Positions 32,259 to 43,546 of a DNA stretch of 64,000 nt are shown here, one piece after another. Below the pieces are notes generated by a model that was not told the DNA's origin, made no database searches, and was given only the letters and a program-made list of their open reading frames with translations. Source of the DNA: Hyphodiscus hymeniophilus (lineage: Eukaryota > Ascomycota > Leotiomycetes > Helotiales > Hyphodiscaceae); the NCBI GenBank assembly GCA_016508695.1, contig VNKQ01000005.1:2046001-2110000 (forward strand). Reading direction: 5' to 3'. The stretch's first letter is position 1; the number at the start of each line of letters is the position of its first letter. The position numbers were made by a program, and so were the translations under genes.

Positions 32259-33632
32259 TCACTTCATCCGCTTGGCTGCCCTATCCATACCACTGGCTGG
32301 TCTCTTCCCATAGGCAGTCGAACTTGGACCGGAAACACTCTTCAACTGCGCAATCAAAGCGCTCAATCTGTCTCGGTAAGCCTGCGGTGCAGGACCCCAT
32401 CCAATACCCTCCAGACATTCAAGTGTCTCCTGCAAGTCGTCCACAAAGCGCTGTGCTTCAGGGAGGTCTTGCAAGGCTTTGATGACAAAGTTTCCACCCG
32501 AGGGGTTCGATCGAGAAGTTGAACCGATGAGACGCTCGTACAGGTTGCGGTCAATCTGGCGTTCACCGTGAGGCACTCGTCTTGGCCATGTGACGGACTG
32601 ATAGTGGTCGTAGTTGTGGTTTTTTACCACATCCTTGAGTATAGCCACCAGCGACTTTGCAGCTTCCTCTCTTGGCAATGGGCTCAGTGGCTGCCTCATC
32701 GTCACGTTATTGCCAATGGTATCCACAATATTGACCAAGGTTTGAGCACACCAAGCAAGATCATTTTTAGCTTGACCTGGCAAGGGACCACGATCCTCGT
32801 ATTTTTGGAGGAGATGAAAAGTCTCTTCGGCTTTCAGTCCCATCTTGCGGAAGTACTCGGTAGCACGCAAATTACGAGAAACGAGAGATCGGAATTTATA
32901 AAAAAGAACATCGTCCAGGATCAGCAACCTTGCGACGGTAGCTTCTAAGTCTCCCTCCACGAGAATGCCGTCTTCGGTGACGTCGTCTGGCGATTCGAAA
33001 ATGTCTGGTCTGTAGCTGTCGGTAATTTCAGGTGAGAGAGCGGCCATGATGTCCCGAACGACTTCCATCCTTGCCCTGACCATGCTCCTGGTCTGTCGAC
33101 CGAGCTTTGATGATTGGTAGTCCTTCTTGAGCTGCCACTTCGTCTCTTCCGATTCGGACCCTTGCCGCAACTCCCAGTCAAGATCCTCGCATACGTTCTC
33201 CAGCCCCAAATCGGAGATGTGTTTGTAGAGACCGGAATCAACTCCTTCAGCGTCTTCCTTTGTACGAGCGATTTGCGCTAAGAGCCAGGATACGTGATGG
33301 CAGGTTCCCTCTTCACCACAAGAGCATCTTACGCCTTCATCGGTAGAAATTCGAATGCTGTAGCTCTCGACCTCTGCATAGGCGATTTGAAAAGCATACC
33401 GCCTTTGGTTGGCATCTTTTGGGGAGTCGAATTGACGACAATGGTCGAGTGCAATGACATGATCGGCCCAGAAGTCCTCCGACCCATCGTCCGATCCAGA
33501 TTCCGGATCATCTTGAGGTGTAGGTTCTTTGCCTTTCATCTTGCCTCCAGACTGCCCACGACCGTGGCCTCGAGGTGCCTGCATTTCTTGAGAGAGCGAG
33601 AGCTTGCTGAAGCTCGAAGTGGGAGCCGACAT
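32259..33632 (-). CDS. SWIM-type zinc-finger protein of unknown function
   Basis: Single-exon ORF of 457 residues with a true ATG. The N-terminal 55 residues are low-complexity. A short motif VRCSCGEEGTCHHVSWLL places Cys103, Cys105, Cys111 and His113 in CxCx(n)CxH spacing, the SWIM zinc-binding signature. Residues about 120-430 are helical and charged without repeats. The C-terminus is basic, ending MDRAAKRMK. SWIM fingers occur in DNA- or protein-binding proteins, for example in recombination factors of the Shu complex, but nothing outside the finger links this protein to that group. A nuclear role is inferred only. Confidence 0.72.
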   Translation of the reverse strand: MSAPTSSFSKLSLSQEMQAPRGHGRGQSGGKMKGKEPTPQDDPESGSDDGSEDFWADHVIALDHCRQFDSPKDANQRRYAFQIAYAEVESYSIRISTDEGVRCSCGEEGTCHHVSWLLAQIARTKEDAEGVDSGLYKHISDLGLENVCEDLDWELRQGSESEETKWQLKKDYQSSKLGRQTRSMVRARMEVVRDIMAALSPEITDSYRPDIFESPDDVTEDGILVEGDLEATVARLLILDDVLFYKFRSLVSRNLRATEYFRKMGLKAEETFHLLQKYEDRGPLPGQAKNDLAWCAQTLVNIVDTIGNNVTMRQPLSPLPREEAAKSLVAILKDVVKNHNYDHYQSVTWPRRVPHGERQIDRNLYERLIGSTSRSNPSGGNFVIKALQDLPEAQRFVDDLQETLECLEGIGWGPAPQAYRDRLSALIAQLKSVSGPSSTAYGKRPASGMDRAAKRMK

Positions 33633-34997
33633 GAGAATATCCGGATCGTTGAATAGAGTATGAGGGATTCATCGTGGAATTGACCTTCCTTATATAACGC
33701 ACGGATGGGGATAATCTCGTTCTTCTGCCTACGGGATATCTTTCAGAGTCAACAACCAAAACCTTGTGTAGTATAGCAACATAACTCAGCCTTCTGCTTC
33801 CAACGGCGCTTAGAAGTCCCAAAGGTCTCTAATGAGGTCGCGGATGGTCCTTTTAAGGGCCGGCTGGGAAGCGACGAGGCTTCCGTCGGAGTAGTCGATG
33901 TGATGTGATGTCTGTTGGAGCATCATACTGAAAGCAAAAGGAGGGTCCGTTGTGAAGATGCATGGAGAGACATGCCCGCCTGTGCCACGGGTTTGCATAT
34001 GAAGGAAGGTGCTTTTGAAAGTGTGGATTAACGCGGTGACATGGATGTTTGGTCTTTGATCGCAAAATGGGCCACTGGAGAGGGAGAAGCTTTGGCTGGT
34101 GAAGGCCAAGATGGCGGCTACTTTAGCGAGGCTGACAGCTGAAGAGCACTCACTCCAACCAGCCTCTCTCCTCGCGCTTCTCCTTTCTAGGAAGACTTGA
34201 GATGCTTTGCTTGGTACTCAAGGCTGAATCTGCCCGTCTTTTTCAACTTGCAAGTGGTTGGGGATGACCTCAACTGCCGAATGGCAACCTCTGCAGACTG
34301 AGACTGGACTGTGGAGGCCATTCTCCGCACCCAGAAGGATTTGTTGCAGTGTTGTGTTGGTTGACCAGGCAAGACTCGACGAACGAGTGTCCGGAACTAC
34401 TGAATTCATTTGCAATATAGCAAACGGGCGCAAGATCAGCATCGTCACTATCACAGCACAGCACGGTGCATCATATGCAAACGGTTGTTGACGCCCCCAA
34501 CAGTGCCCTTGTTCCGGACTGCATGCTATCTATGCACCCGTCCACATGAGGGGATTGTCCAGTGACAATTCTTGGGGCCAACGTCGCCATCGCCGGTGCT
34601 GCGCCGCAACCTCAAAGTGGGGGAGAACGGAAGTTCAATAATTCAGATTTAAAATCATCCACATCGCTTTAAGGACACCGGATGATACATCAAGAGTTCA
34701 CGACGAAAGTTTACACTTCTCCTCGGCGTGACCGCTGAGCGTTTGAAGGCGAGGCTCTATGATTGCTTTCAGTTTCAGCTCCGAATAGGCAACCATTATT
34801 GGCTCCATGGCTCCCTTCAACGCATTCCCTTCTGCCCCAATTGAAAGCCTTCACTGCCATTTCGATGTGAAGTTTCATATCCGTATATTTGAAGTCAAAG
34901 GCTCTGCTCATCTATTCATTTGCCACTTCAGCCCTGTGCTAGCAATTCCTCAACTCCTCTCCTTCATCACCCGATTTCTATTCTACACTCTGCCTGT
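33633..34997. other. intergenic region
   Basis: About 1.4 kb between the start of the SWIM gene and the stop of the 12-exon alcohol dehydrogenase. Several overlapping small frames on both strands around 33810-34490 have no recognisable content. It probably contains the SWIM gene promoter. Confidence 0.5.
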
Positions 34998-36923
34998 TCA
35001 TTGGAGGTCAAGGACCACTCTGCCTAGCATTTTGCCTCCGGACATTTCTTGGAAGACTTCGGTCAATTGCTCCATCTTCTCAATCCTGAAATGTGTCTTG
35101 ACGAGTCCACGCGCTGCCATGTCGAGCACTTCCAGAGCTTCTCGCCGGTTACCTACAGACGAGCCCTTGATAACATGCTCACCTGCAACAAGCGCTGCAG
35201 GGAAGCCTAGATCCAGATCATGCGGTCAGTAGTGCATTCTCAATGGCTATGGAGTGTAGGGGAGAAACGCAATGGATGAGGTTGGCATGTGAATAGCTGA
35301 TGCAATCAGAAAAAGGGTTTCTTACTCTTGGCAATTGGCACGAAATCTCCTTCTGGCATCCCTACGCACACTAAAGTGCCACCAAAGCTCAAGAAGTCGA
35401 GAGCTTGAGCATAGGCTCGGTTCGAAGCTGTGCAGACAACCACTGCCTGAGCACCAAGACCCCCTGTGACTTTTTTGACCTCTTCTGCGATCGTCTTATC
35501 GTCGAATTTTGTGACTATTCAAAGATATCAATCAGTTCAATTGCTCAGTCAAAGGAATATGTGTGCCTCTGAAGACGTAGGATTTAGTCTCGCGACTCCT
35601 GAAAACAGGCTGCCATGGAATAGGGGGAATAGGGGTTACAAACTGTCAATGAAGGCTTCAGCCCCGCAATCTTTTACGAGCTGTTCTTTGCTTCCATGAT
35701 CAATTCCAATAATGCGAAGAGCCATTCCTCGCGAGCCAATCTGGCATGCAAGATGTCCCTATCCTTTGATCAGTGTCGAAGCCAGACTAAAAGGGGTCGC
35801 ATACCAATCCACCACCAGCACCGGCTATACCAGGTCAGCAACTTTGTATTTCCAATCAGACACAAGAATCATACATATTACAACCCATTCACCACTCTTA
35901 GCATCCGACCTGCGCAAGGCTGAATATCTACGGATGTGTTCAGCTTCGCCTAGTGTATGCGACCCCTTTCGAGGCCTTGGGGCTGTGATTCACACTCACG
36001 TTGTTACACCAGCACACAGCATGGGAGCGGCATCCTCGGACTTCAAGGCTTCAGGAATGGGCGTGACGTAGCTTGCAGGCGCCAGCGCATATTGCTGGAA
36101 TGTTCCAGGATCTGCAAGTTGCTCCGGTCAGGCTCATCTCGTCAACGGTCATTAGTCACCATACAGTAGTATCCAGAGATCTTTTGATTCTGAATGACAC
36201 CGAATTAGCTGGGAGTCGCCGGAAAAAATTTAGGCACTCACAAAACAGGTGCCGTCTTTTCCGTGCAAGCACGGAGGGCCTAGTTAGAGTTGAGAATCAG
36301 CATTATCCTGTCACCGAGGCAGACTCTGCAAAATACTACAAGTTCTCAAGAACACGCTTAAAACTCAGATCGAAAGCCGACTTTCTCTCCTCCAAGGAAC
36401 TTACAAGCACCACAAGCGTATGCAATCCACTACACAATCGTCAGCCTTCACTTCAAAAAAATTCCCTTCCAGTCTGGCTAACCTTGATCCCAACACGATC
36501 GCCAACTTTGACTGTCCCGTTCTCAGATCCAGGACCGAGCTTATAAACAATCCCAACACCTTCGTGTCCACCAACTTGGCCGGCTTGGGTTGGGTACGGC
36601 ACTGCAATCCCGTCGTTATGTATCTAGCACCTCCGTGGAAGGGTGCCACTTACGGCCACGCCAACTGTTTTCCATGACTCCCATATCTGAATGACATACC
36701 CCTGAGTGTGTTCTGGTCGCAGAACAATCAGTCAATTTTGCTTTGCAACCGAAACTTCGAAGGAGGGCGTGCAGACTTACAGACGAACAAGGACATCTCC
36801 AGGACCTGGCTCAGGCGTCTCAAGCTCCACGACCTTGGTGGAAATCGTGCCAGGCTGATCATACACCACTGCCTTATGCGTCTTGGGGATATCGAACGTC
36901 TTCTCGGTAGCTGTAGCTGCCAT
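34998..36923 (-). CDS. zinc alcohol dehydrogenase split into 12 exons
   Basis: No long ORF reveals this gene. I assembled it from twelve short exons, giving about 368 residues beginning MAATATEKTFDIPKTHKAVVYDQ. Joined exons restore DVLVRLTHSGVCHSDMG, QAGQVGGHEGVG, the structural zinc loop CGACPPCLHGKDGTC, the catalytic cysteine in PMLCAGVT, the Rossmann motif SGAGGGLGHLACQIG with IGIDHGS after it, and a normal C-terminus GGKMLGRVVLDLQ. Two internal exons are tiny: 20 nt (35805-35824) and about 25 nt encoding NQKISGYY. All junctions are GT-AG and in phase. It should be an NAD(P)-dependent medium-chain alcohol dehydrogenase. It is divergent from the FMN hydroxyacid oxidase gene, which may indicate a shared metabolic response. 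Confidence 0.88.
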
Positions 36924-37719
36924 TGTGCTGAATGTTTACGACGAGGTTGTAGTGATTTAGTAGTGGGGGTTTGATGGAATGAAACTTGTGAGTGATAGAA
37001 GAGTTTAAGGGGGAATTCGTATACTTGTTGACTGGTAAATAATGTGTAGGAAGCGGGAGACTTCTTCTTTGATTTGATCTGTATGAGCTCGATCTCGCCG
37101 AGGTGTGTTGCCCTGGAAAAAACCACAGGAGTGGTGGGGGGTTGGTTCCTCTATGGCGGGGTAGCTCGCGTAACTCCGATGTAAAAATGCGGGGTAGATA
37201 AAGCTCCCTAATTGTCATCAGAGAAATGAAGTCGGCGAGGTTCAAGAGTCCGAATTGTTAAAAGGTAAACAAATCTACTAATTTTGATGAACCTGAGAGT
37301 CCCTTTCGAAGCGTTGGCAAGTCGGTGTGGCCATCCTGCTGGTTGGCTCTCGATGTGCGGCCTCCGCTTTCACGACCTGAATAGAACTCGAAATCAAACA
37401 CACAGCTTCGAAAGCTAGAAACCAGATTTTTTTCTGCACTATTGGTGCCTTCCAACAATCCCGTTTACAACGTCTTTTACCCTCCCACTGTGAAAGGTAT
37501 CCAGTCTATCTCTCACGGCGCTCACGTGATTCTGAAACGATGTGCCTCGGCTTAGACTCTTTCCCGGACCATATCGAATCCTTGCATGACTCCTCATAGC
37601 TTCCTCTCCCAAGGCGTACTTCCCAAACTTTTTTCAAAGCTTCAGCTGGTCCTATTTCTGTACTTTTCTCCAAGGTCTTACAGCTCACCCTCTCCATTCT
37701 TACATCCCAAACCCTCGAC
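36924..37719. promoter_or_regulatory. divergent promoter alcohol dehydrogenase/hydroxyacid oxidase
   Basis: 796 bp between two oxidoreductase start codons transcribed outward. Co-regulation is possible but no shared element was identified. Confidence 0.45.
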
Positions 37720-39245
37720 ATGTCATCAGCACATAATCAATCACTAGGCGTACAGGGCGAGCAAGAAGGCAGAAGGAACTATGGAGCCTTCCAAACAGAA
37801 TTGTATAAAGGTCGGCCAACCTAGCCCTCTACTTCGATAATCAAGAAAATCTCTAACCATTTACAGCTGGCATGTTTTATCAACAACTTCCCATTGTTAC
37901 GACCGATCCGAACAAACTCGAGGCTCAAGCAAAAAGTATACTGAAGCCGACAGCATTCAACTATGTGGCCGGTGGAGCAGGAGAAAGGGCGACGATGGAT
38001 GCCAATCGCCTGGCCTTCCGGCAGTGGAAGATAGTCCCCAGAATGTTAAGTGGGTGACGAAGGCCACTATCCAAGGCAGTCATGGCTAATTAGGCTCAGG
38101 ACCTACAACAATACGGGATCTAAAAGTTCGCTTATTTGGAGAGACATATGGTATTTCTCGAATGCCCCAGTATGATCGTTCAAAGCTTACATAGAGTCAG
38201 AAAATCCCGTACTTATGGCCCCAGTAGGAGTCCAAACCATATTCCACGAAGACAAGGAAATTGGCCTCTCAGAAGTTTGCTCTGAAATAGGCATACCTTA
38301 CATTCTCTCCACAGCATCTAGCTCTTCAATCGAAGAAGTCGCACAAGCAAATGGTAAAGGACCTCGCTGGTTTCAATTATACTGGCCTCAAGATGACGAG
38401 ATTACGATTTCCCTCCTCAAACGAGCAAAAGCGAACGGATACAAAGTCTTGGTCGTAACTTTGGATACGTGGGCTTTGGCTTGGAGACCGGCCGATTTGG
38501 ATGGTGCCTACATACCTTTTATGAAGGGCGTTGGGAATAAGACGGGTTTCACGGATCCGGTGTTCAGGGAGAAGTTTGAGAAGAAATGTGGAGGCACGCC
38601 GGAGGAGAAGCCAGTTCTGGCTTCCGTGGAGTGGGTTGCTGACGTCTTCTCTGGAGCTGCTCATTCTTGGGAAGATATTGCTTTGCTGAAGAAGCATTGG
38701 GATGGGCCTATTGTCTTGAAGGGCATACAACACCCAGAGGATGCAAAACTGGCTGTTGAGCATGGCTGTGATGGAATTATCGTCAGCAATCATGGCGGTG
38801 AGTGCTACTTTTGAGCTAAAAACTTTTTGGGAAGTCTTGCTGATTTCTTATAGGTCGACAACTCGATGGGGCTGTGGGATCGTTGGAAATGCTCCCTGAG
38901 ATCGTGGAAGCCGCGGGAGACAAGTTGACAGTACTATTCGATAGTGGTATCAGAACTGGAGTCGATATCATCAAAGCTCTGTCACTAGGGGCTAAGGCAG
39001 TGCTTGTTGGACGACCTGCAATCTATGGACTGGCAATTGCTGGAAAGGTTTGTTTGGGCCTCTTTGACTTGTCACTGAAAAATCATTGACAATGTGTACA
39101 GCAAGGAGCAAAGCAAGTGCTCCAAGGTCTCCTGGCAGACCTCGATCAGTCCATGGGTCTATCAGGAATCGTGGACATCGCAGGCTGCAATCGTTCAATG
39201 CTTAGGAATTGCCAATACGGTGGAGACCTCAAGTCTTCAAACTAA
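37720..39245 (+). CDS. FMN-dependent 2-hydroxyacid oxidase (lactate 2-monooxygenase-like)
   Basis: Six exons (37720-37810, 37867-38049, 38094-38150, 38195-38797, 38854-39047, 39102-39245) encode 423 residues. Family landmarks are FNYVAGGAGERATMDANRLAF, NPVLMAPVGVQTIFHEDKEIGLSEVC, WFQLYWPQDDEI, VLVVTLDT, IVLKGIQHPEDA, the catalytic SNHGGRQLDG created by a splice, and the FMN phosphate-binding segment VLFDSGIRTGVDIIKALSLGAKAVLVGRP. The WRPADLDGAYIPFMKGVG segment resembles lactate monooxygenases more than glycolate oxidase. There is no visible mitochondrial or peroxisomal signal (the C-terminus is KSSN). It would oxidise L-2-hydroxyacids such as lactate. The first intron has a non-consensus GTCGGC donor. 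Substrate is inferred. Confidence 0.9.
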
Positions 39246-39425
39246 ACGAGTACGATTTCAGATGCCACGGGTCCTCCCAGATTCCGTTGAGGGGCCGGGT
39301 ACCTACTGGCAAACTCATTCACCGACCATGTTCCAATCTGCATCCTTTGTGCCCGGATTGCCCCCATCAGCGGTATCAGTCAGTGACTTGACATCACTAC
39401 TAAGGACTGTGTACCGGACTTTCTC

Positions 39426-39486
39426 TCGTCGGAGCATTTTCCGACGAAGTTCGTCGGATCAATCAAGCATCTCGAAAATCGTCGGA
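39426..39486. repeat. cluster of an 8-bp motif including a perfect hairpin
   Basis: TCGTCGGA occurs at 39426, 39451 and 39479, and its reverse complement TCCGACGA at 39440. The first pair forms a perfect 8-bp stem with a 6-base loop (39426-39447). It lies about 180 bp past the hydroxyacid oxidase stop. Confidence 0.55.
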
Positions 39487-40343
39487 AAGTACTCCGTAAC
39501 GCAGGGAAACGCTGGTTATCGTTAAGATTTTGGTGAGTGCCAATGGTCAACCATGTTACCGATCGACTGGCCAAAGTTCATTGGTGATAGTGGTTGAATA
39601 CTTCAACGCGAAGGTCTTGTTCTTCTATCTTCCTTCTACGCTCGTAGTTATGAGTTTTGGGTGTTTGCGCCTGGCTTCTCGCTCACAGGTCGAGTCTCCC
39701 TACATCAGCTGTAGGGGTTGGTCCGTGGAAAAAACTGCCCTCATTGTCAGACAGTGTCGAAGTGCGGCCTCTCCATCTTTCATATATTGGCTCTGCATGA
39801 TGCCAATCATATGCTTAAGTGTGAGAATGCAGTGTTTCTTCTACACTGGCAAAACTATTGAGCAATCTCTCTGTCTAAAAATAAAGGCCCTGGAATTAAA
39901 GACGGAAAACAACTACCTGAAAAAGCACTTCTGCTCTACGACAATACTTGCATCCGGTATAAATTTATCTATGGTGTTCTCAAGAGTGCTTAAAGATATC
40001 TTGAAGAGTTCTTAGCCATTCGAGGTATTCCTCATAGATAAATACTATACGATGCGCCTAGAGCTTTACAGATTCACTATGGAATCGTACATTAGATCCC
40101 CGTTTCAGATAATAACATCGGAACCCATAAAATTCGCTGGTGAGATCAACAAGATACTTCGACATAGTTTCGTTTGGTTTTTACAGTGCAGAAGATGTTC
40201 GAGCTGAGGAGGGGAACACCTCTCCTTTGTATATTATTGATTGCTACTAGTCGGCAAGACTTCCAGCACTGGGGAAATGATTATGCAAATCGTCCATCTC
40301 TCTACGCTCAAACCTTGCGGAAATTTTGGTAACATTCGTGTTA

Positions 40344-40457
40344 CTCGCAAATACTTGCTATTGTTTCATAAGCAGGGTCGCAAATTACCTGGTACAAGAC
40401 GTTTGTATTTCCTCGCAACTACTTGCCACCGTCTCATAAGCAAGGTTGCCAATTAGG
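40344..40457 (+). repeat. diverged tandem repeat, two copies of about 46 bp
   Basis: Copies begin at 40344 and 40412, a period of 68 bp. Shared blocks include CTCGCAA, TACTTGC, CATAAGCA and CAATTA/AAATTA. Most differences are C/T or G/A transitions, as old fungal repeats mutated by repeat-induced point mutation would show, though two copies are too few to prove it. Confidence 0.55.
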
Positions 40458-41572
40458 CGTAGGGTATGCTTAAACGTTACTCCAATCAGGGAAGTGATTG
40501 ATTCTCAATGCTTTATAGCCACATTTTGTATAAATCTGAGAATACGGCGGTCATTAAGGTAAGTCTCTGCAATAAACATATCCTTTCAGCATATATTGAT
40601 AATCGCAACTACAATAGCATCATTTGGACATCGCTTTTGAGAGTATTCTGTATGTTGCTGTCTATTACACAAAACTAAGTGCGAGCCTCTCCCAAGCTTA
40701 CAAGGCTCTTCATGATCGACTACGTAGTTCAACTTGCTGTTACCGCTGTGATTCTCGCACAGTGACACTCAGGACGCAAGCTGAAGCGCAGCGAGACCAT
40801 GATTAAAGGTGGGCTGGCTGTTGCTGAAGAAGCGCTCACCGACATATTCACAGGGTATAGTACTGGCAGGCCTGCGAGCTGACAATTTTTCTAGAGAGCT
40901 CACGATTTGCTGGCTACAACCAATCTGTAGGCAAGTTACTCGTTCAAGTCAAACAGGAGAAATAAGACCAAGGCTGTACTTGGACGTCCATGCCCTTCAA
41001 TGGCAGTTCAATTTAGCGGTCTAACAAACTTCTGTTCGGACCAGCGAACCATCTTGCGCGCCGATTGGATTACTTCTTAGATTCACAAATCAGACTACTA
41101 AAATTCAGGTTTCGGCGGTTTCCCTCCTGACCACGTGATACATATTTTGGATTCGACTGAAAATCAACTCGACCTTTGTGGGCACTTGCTGAGACATGGA
41201 GAGAAAGAAAAGATCATAGTCAGGAGCTTATATTGGCAACATAGCGAAATGTTGACCAGGCTATTTCGCAGTGCAAGAGGGATAATGTCCATAGTCGAGT
41301 GTATCATTATGTACTCCATCAGCTTTTCATCGAATTCTGGATTACCCTTTCGATACGCCCTACGGAGCCAAAAGATAAACCCCAGTCCAGCACATAAAGA
41401 GTGAGAATCCAAAATTTATACCTCCGCATTCAATGAGATACTTGGGCATCGAGACAATGGAGGGGTGTGTGGCGCAGTAATGAAACGAAACGAGGCACGC
41501 TCGATCAGCTGTGAGACAAACCACTTAACATCATTTCTTTCTATCTACCGTTCCGGTCTAGGTCTAAAGTAC

Positions 41573-43546
41573 TCACAGCTTGTTTGGGGCAGTTTGAGTG
41601 GTGGGCCATTGGTAGCCGGCGGCGTCGCTGAATTTGTATCCATAAGATGAGGTGAAGTCGTCAAGCACAGCTGGACCACGCGAACCTATTTATCACGTTA
41701 GCAAGGGTACTTCAACATATCCATCAAGCCTACCATATGGGTATTCCATCGGGATGATCTCCTTGTTGTCGTCGAGATAATGGAGGAGTGGCGTGAAGAT
41801 TCTCCAACTGGCGTCTAATTCATCGTCACGGACGAAGTTGGAGTGATCACCCTTAAGAGCGTCGAGAATGAGAGATTCGTAGGCCTCGGGGATCTTGAGG
41901 TCGGAGAAACGTCTTCGGTAAGTCAAGTCAAGCTCGGTAACAACAGTTTGCATGCTCAAACCAGGAAGCTTGGAGTTCATCTTGATGTATACACTCTCAT
42001 TGGGCTGAATACGCATGACGAGTTCGTTCCGGGGAATATCCTTGAAGATGCCAGATGTGACATCCTTGAATTGAATTCGGATTTCGGTTTTCTGTTCGTT
42101 CAGGGCTTTTCCTGCCTTCAAGATGAATGGCACACCATCCCACCGCTCGTTCTTGATGAATGCAACCATGGCGCAGAAGGTTGGGCATCTTGAATCCTTG
42201 GGAACGGTGTCATCTTCCTTGTAGGAAGGTTTGTTGCCATCCAACGATTTCCCATACTGGCCGATAATGACGTTCTTAGGCTCGATGGCGGCGATACCTC
42301 TCAGAACTCTGACTTTCTCGTCTCGAATATCTTCTGCTGAGAAGGAAATTGGTCGTTCCATAGCCAAGAGTGTCAAAACCTGTAGCAGATGGTTCTGCAT
42401 TACGTCTCTGATAATGCCAAACTCGTCAAAATATCCTCCACGTCCTTCCGTGCCGAATGGCTCCTTGAAAGAAATTTGTACATTGTCGATGTGATTTCGG
42501 TTCCACGTAGCGCCAAAGAACTCGTTACCAAATCTCAGGATTAAAATGTTCTTTACCATCTCCTTGCCCAAGTAATGATCGATACGGAAGATTTCTTCCT
42601 CATTCCAGTTTGGCTCCAGAGCTTTCTGCAGCTCTCGTGAACTCGCAAGATCTTTACCAAATGGCTTTTCGACCTGTTGTGAACTTAATTAGCTTCTGAA
42701 ATTGAATTGATCACATGAAGAGGTTTGAGCTTACAATGATTCTGGCAAGGCCGGTCTTCGGGTAGCAGTTCTTCTTTAGGTGTTGAGAGACGGTTGTGAA
42801 AACACTGGGAGGTAGCGCCATGTAGAAGATACGATTCGACTCTTTCTGGTTCTTCTCGAGCTCCTCAAGATGTTTTCGCAACTCAATAAATGACTCGTCC
42901 TTATCGTATTGTCCGGAAACGTACGTGCACACCGCACAGAAGTCCTGCAACTGTTGTTCCATATCCTTCGTTGGTGTCTTGATGTATGACTTGACCCGCT
43001 TGAGGTACTCCTCATGGTCCATCTTTGTTCTCGCATATCCAACAATCTTGACATCTTTTGGTAGGAATTGGTTTCGATACTATCGTGGGATTGGTCAGGG
43101 TCAATCGGAGTTAGTGAAATCGGGCACACTTACGAGGCCAAATAGTGCTGGGAACTGTGCGACATTAGTTATTGATGGCCGCACAATGACAGTTGGAAAT
43201 AGACTTACTGTCTTCTTCTTTGCAAGGTCACCGGATGCACCCAGAACGACGATGATGGTGTTCTCCTTCAACTCAATGGTGCTGATAAGGTGAAAGTGAT
43301 TAGCTTACGGCGAATCACCGAATGCGAGGCAGTTCCATTGAGACGAGAACGCCCGGAGGAAAGCAGTCCAGTCTCCCCACAGCTTGCCCACAAATCCGCA
43401 AACCATTAGACACACTGGTGTTTTGATGCGACAAGTCGTTCTTGACACCCGATGTCGAGTGACGTAGACTTTACAGTAAGCAAGATTGAGATTGGGACTT
43501 ACCCAGCATGGGCGGGCTCCTCTGGCTTTATCACGGTGTCGGCCAT
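41573..43546 (-). CDS. ZWF1: glucose-6-phosphate 1-dehydrogenase
   Basis: Six exons (43546-43503, 43281-43209, 43154-43134, 43079-42735, 42673-41734, 41685-41573) encode 511 residues. The NADP-binding motif GASGDLAKKKTFPALFGLYRNQFLP is spread over exons 2-4 and includes a 21-nt exon coding only FPALFGL. The substrate site RIDHYLGKEMVKN follows, then RNHIDNVQISFKEPFGTEGRGGYFDEFGIIRDVMQNHLLQ. The C-terminus ends AAGYQWPTTQTAPNKL. It catalyses the first, NADPH-forming step of the oxidative pentose phosphate pathway in the cytosol. Length is normal and all motifs are intact. Every junction is in phase. Confidence 0.96.

Larger units (their letters stand above)
39246..41572. other. AT-rich gene-poor stretch
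   Basis: About 2.3 kb between the hydroxyacid oxidase and zwf1 3' ends. Base composition from about 39850 to 41450 is noticeably richer in A+T than the flanking genes, and only scattered short frames occur. A repeat pair (40344-40457) and a hairpin cluster (39426-39486) are listed separately. No transposase or other mobile-element protein is recognisable. Confidence 0.5.
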
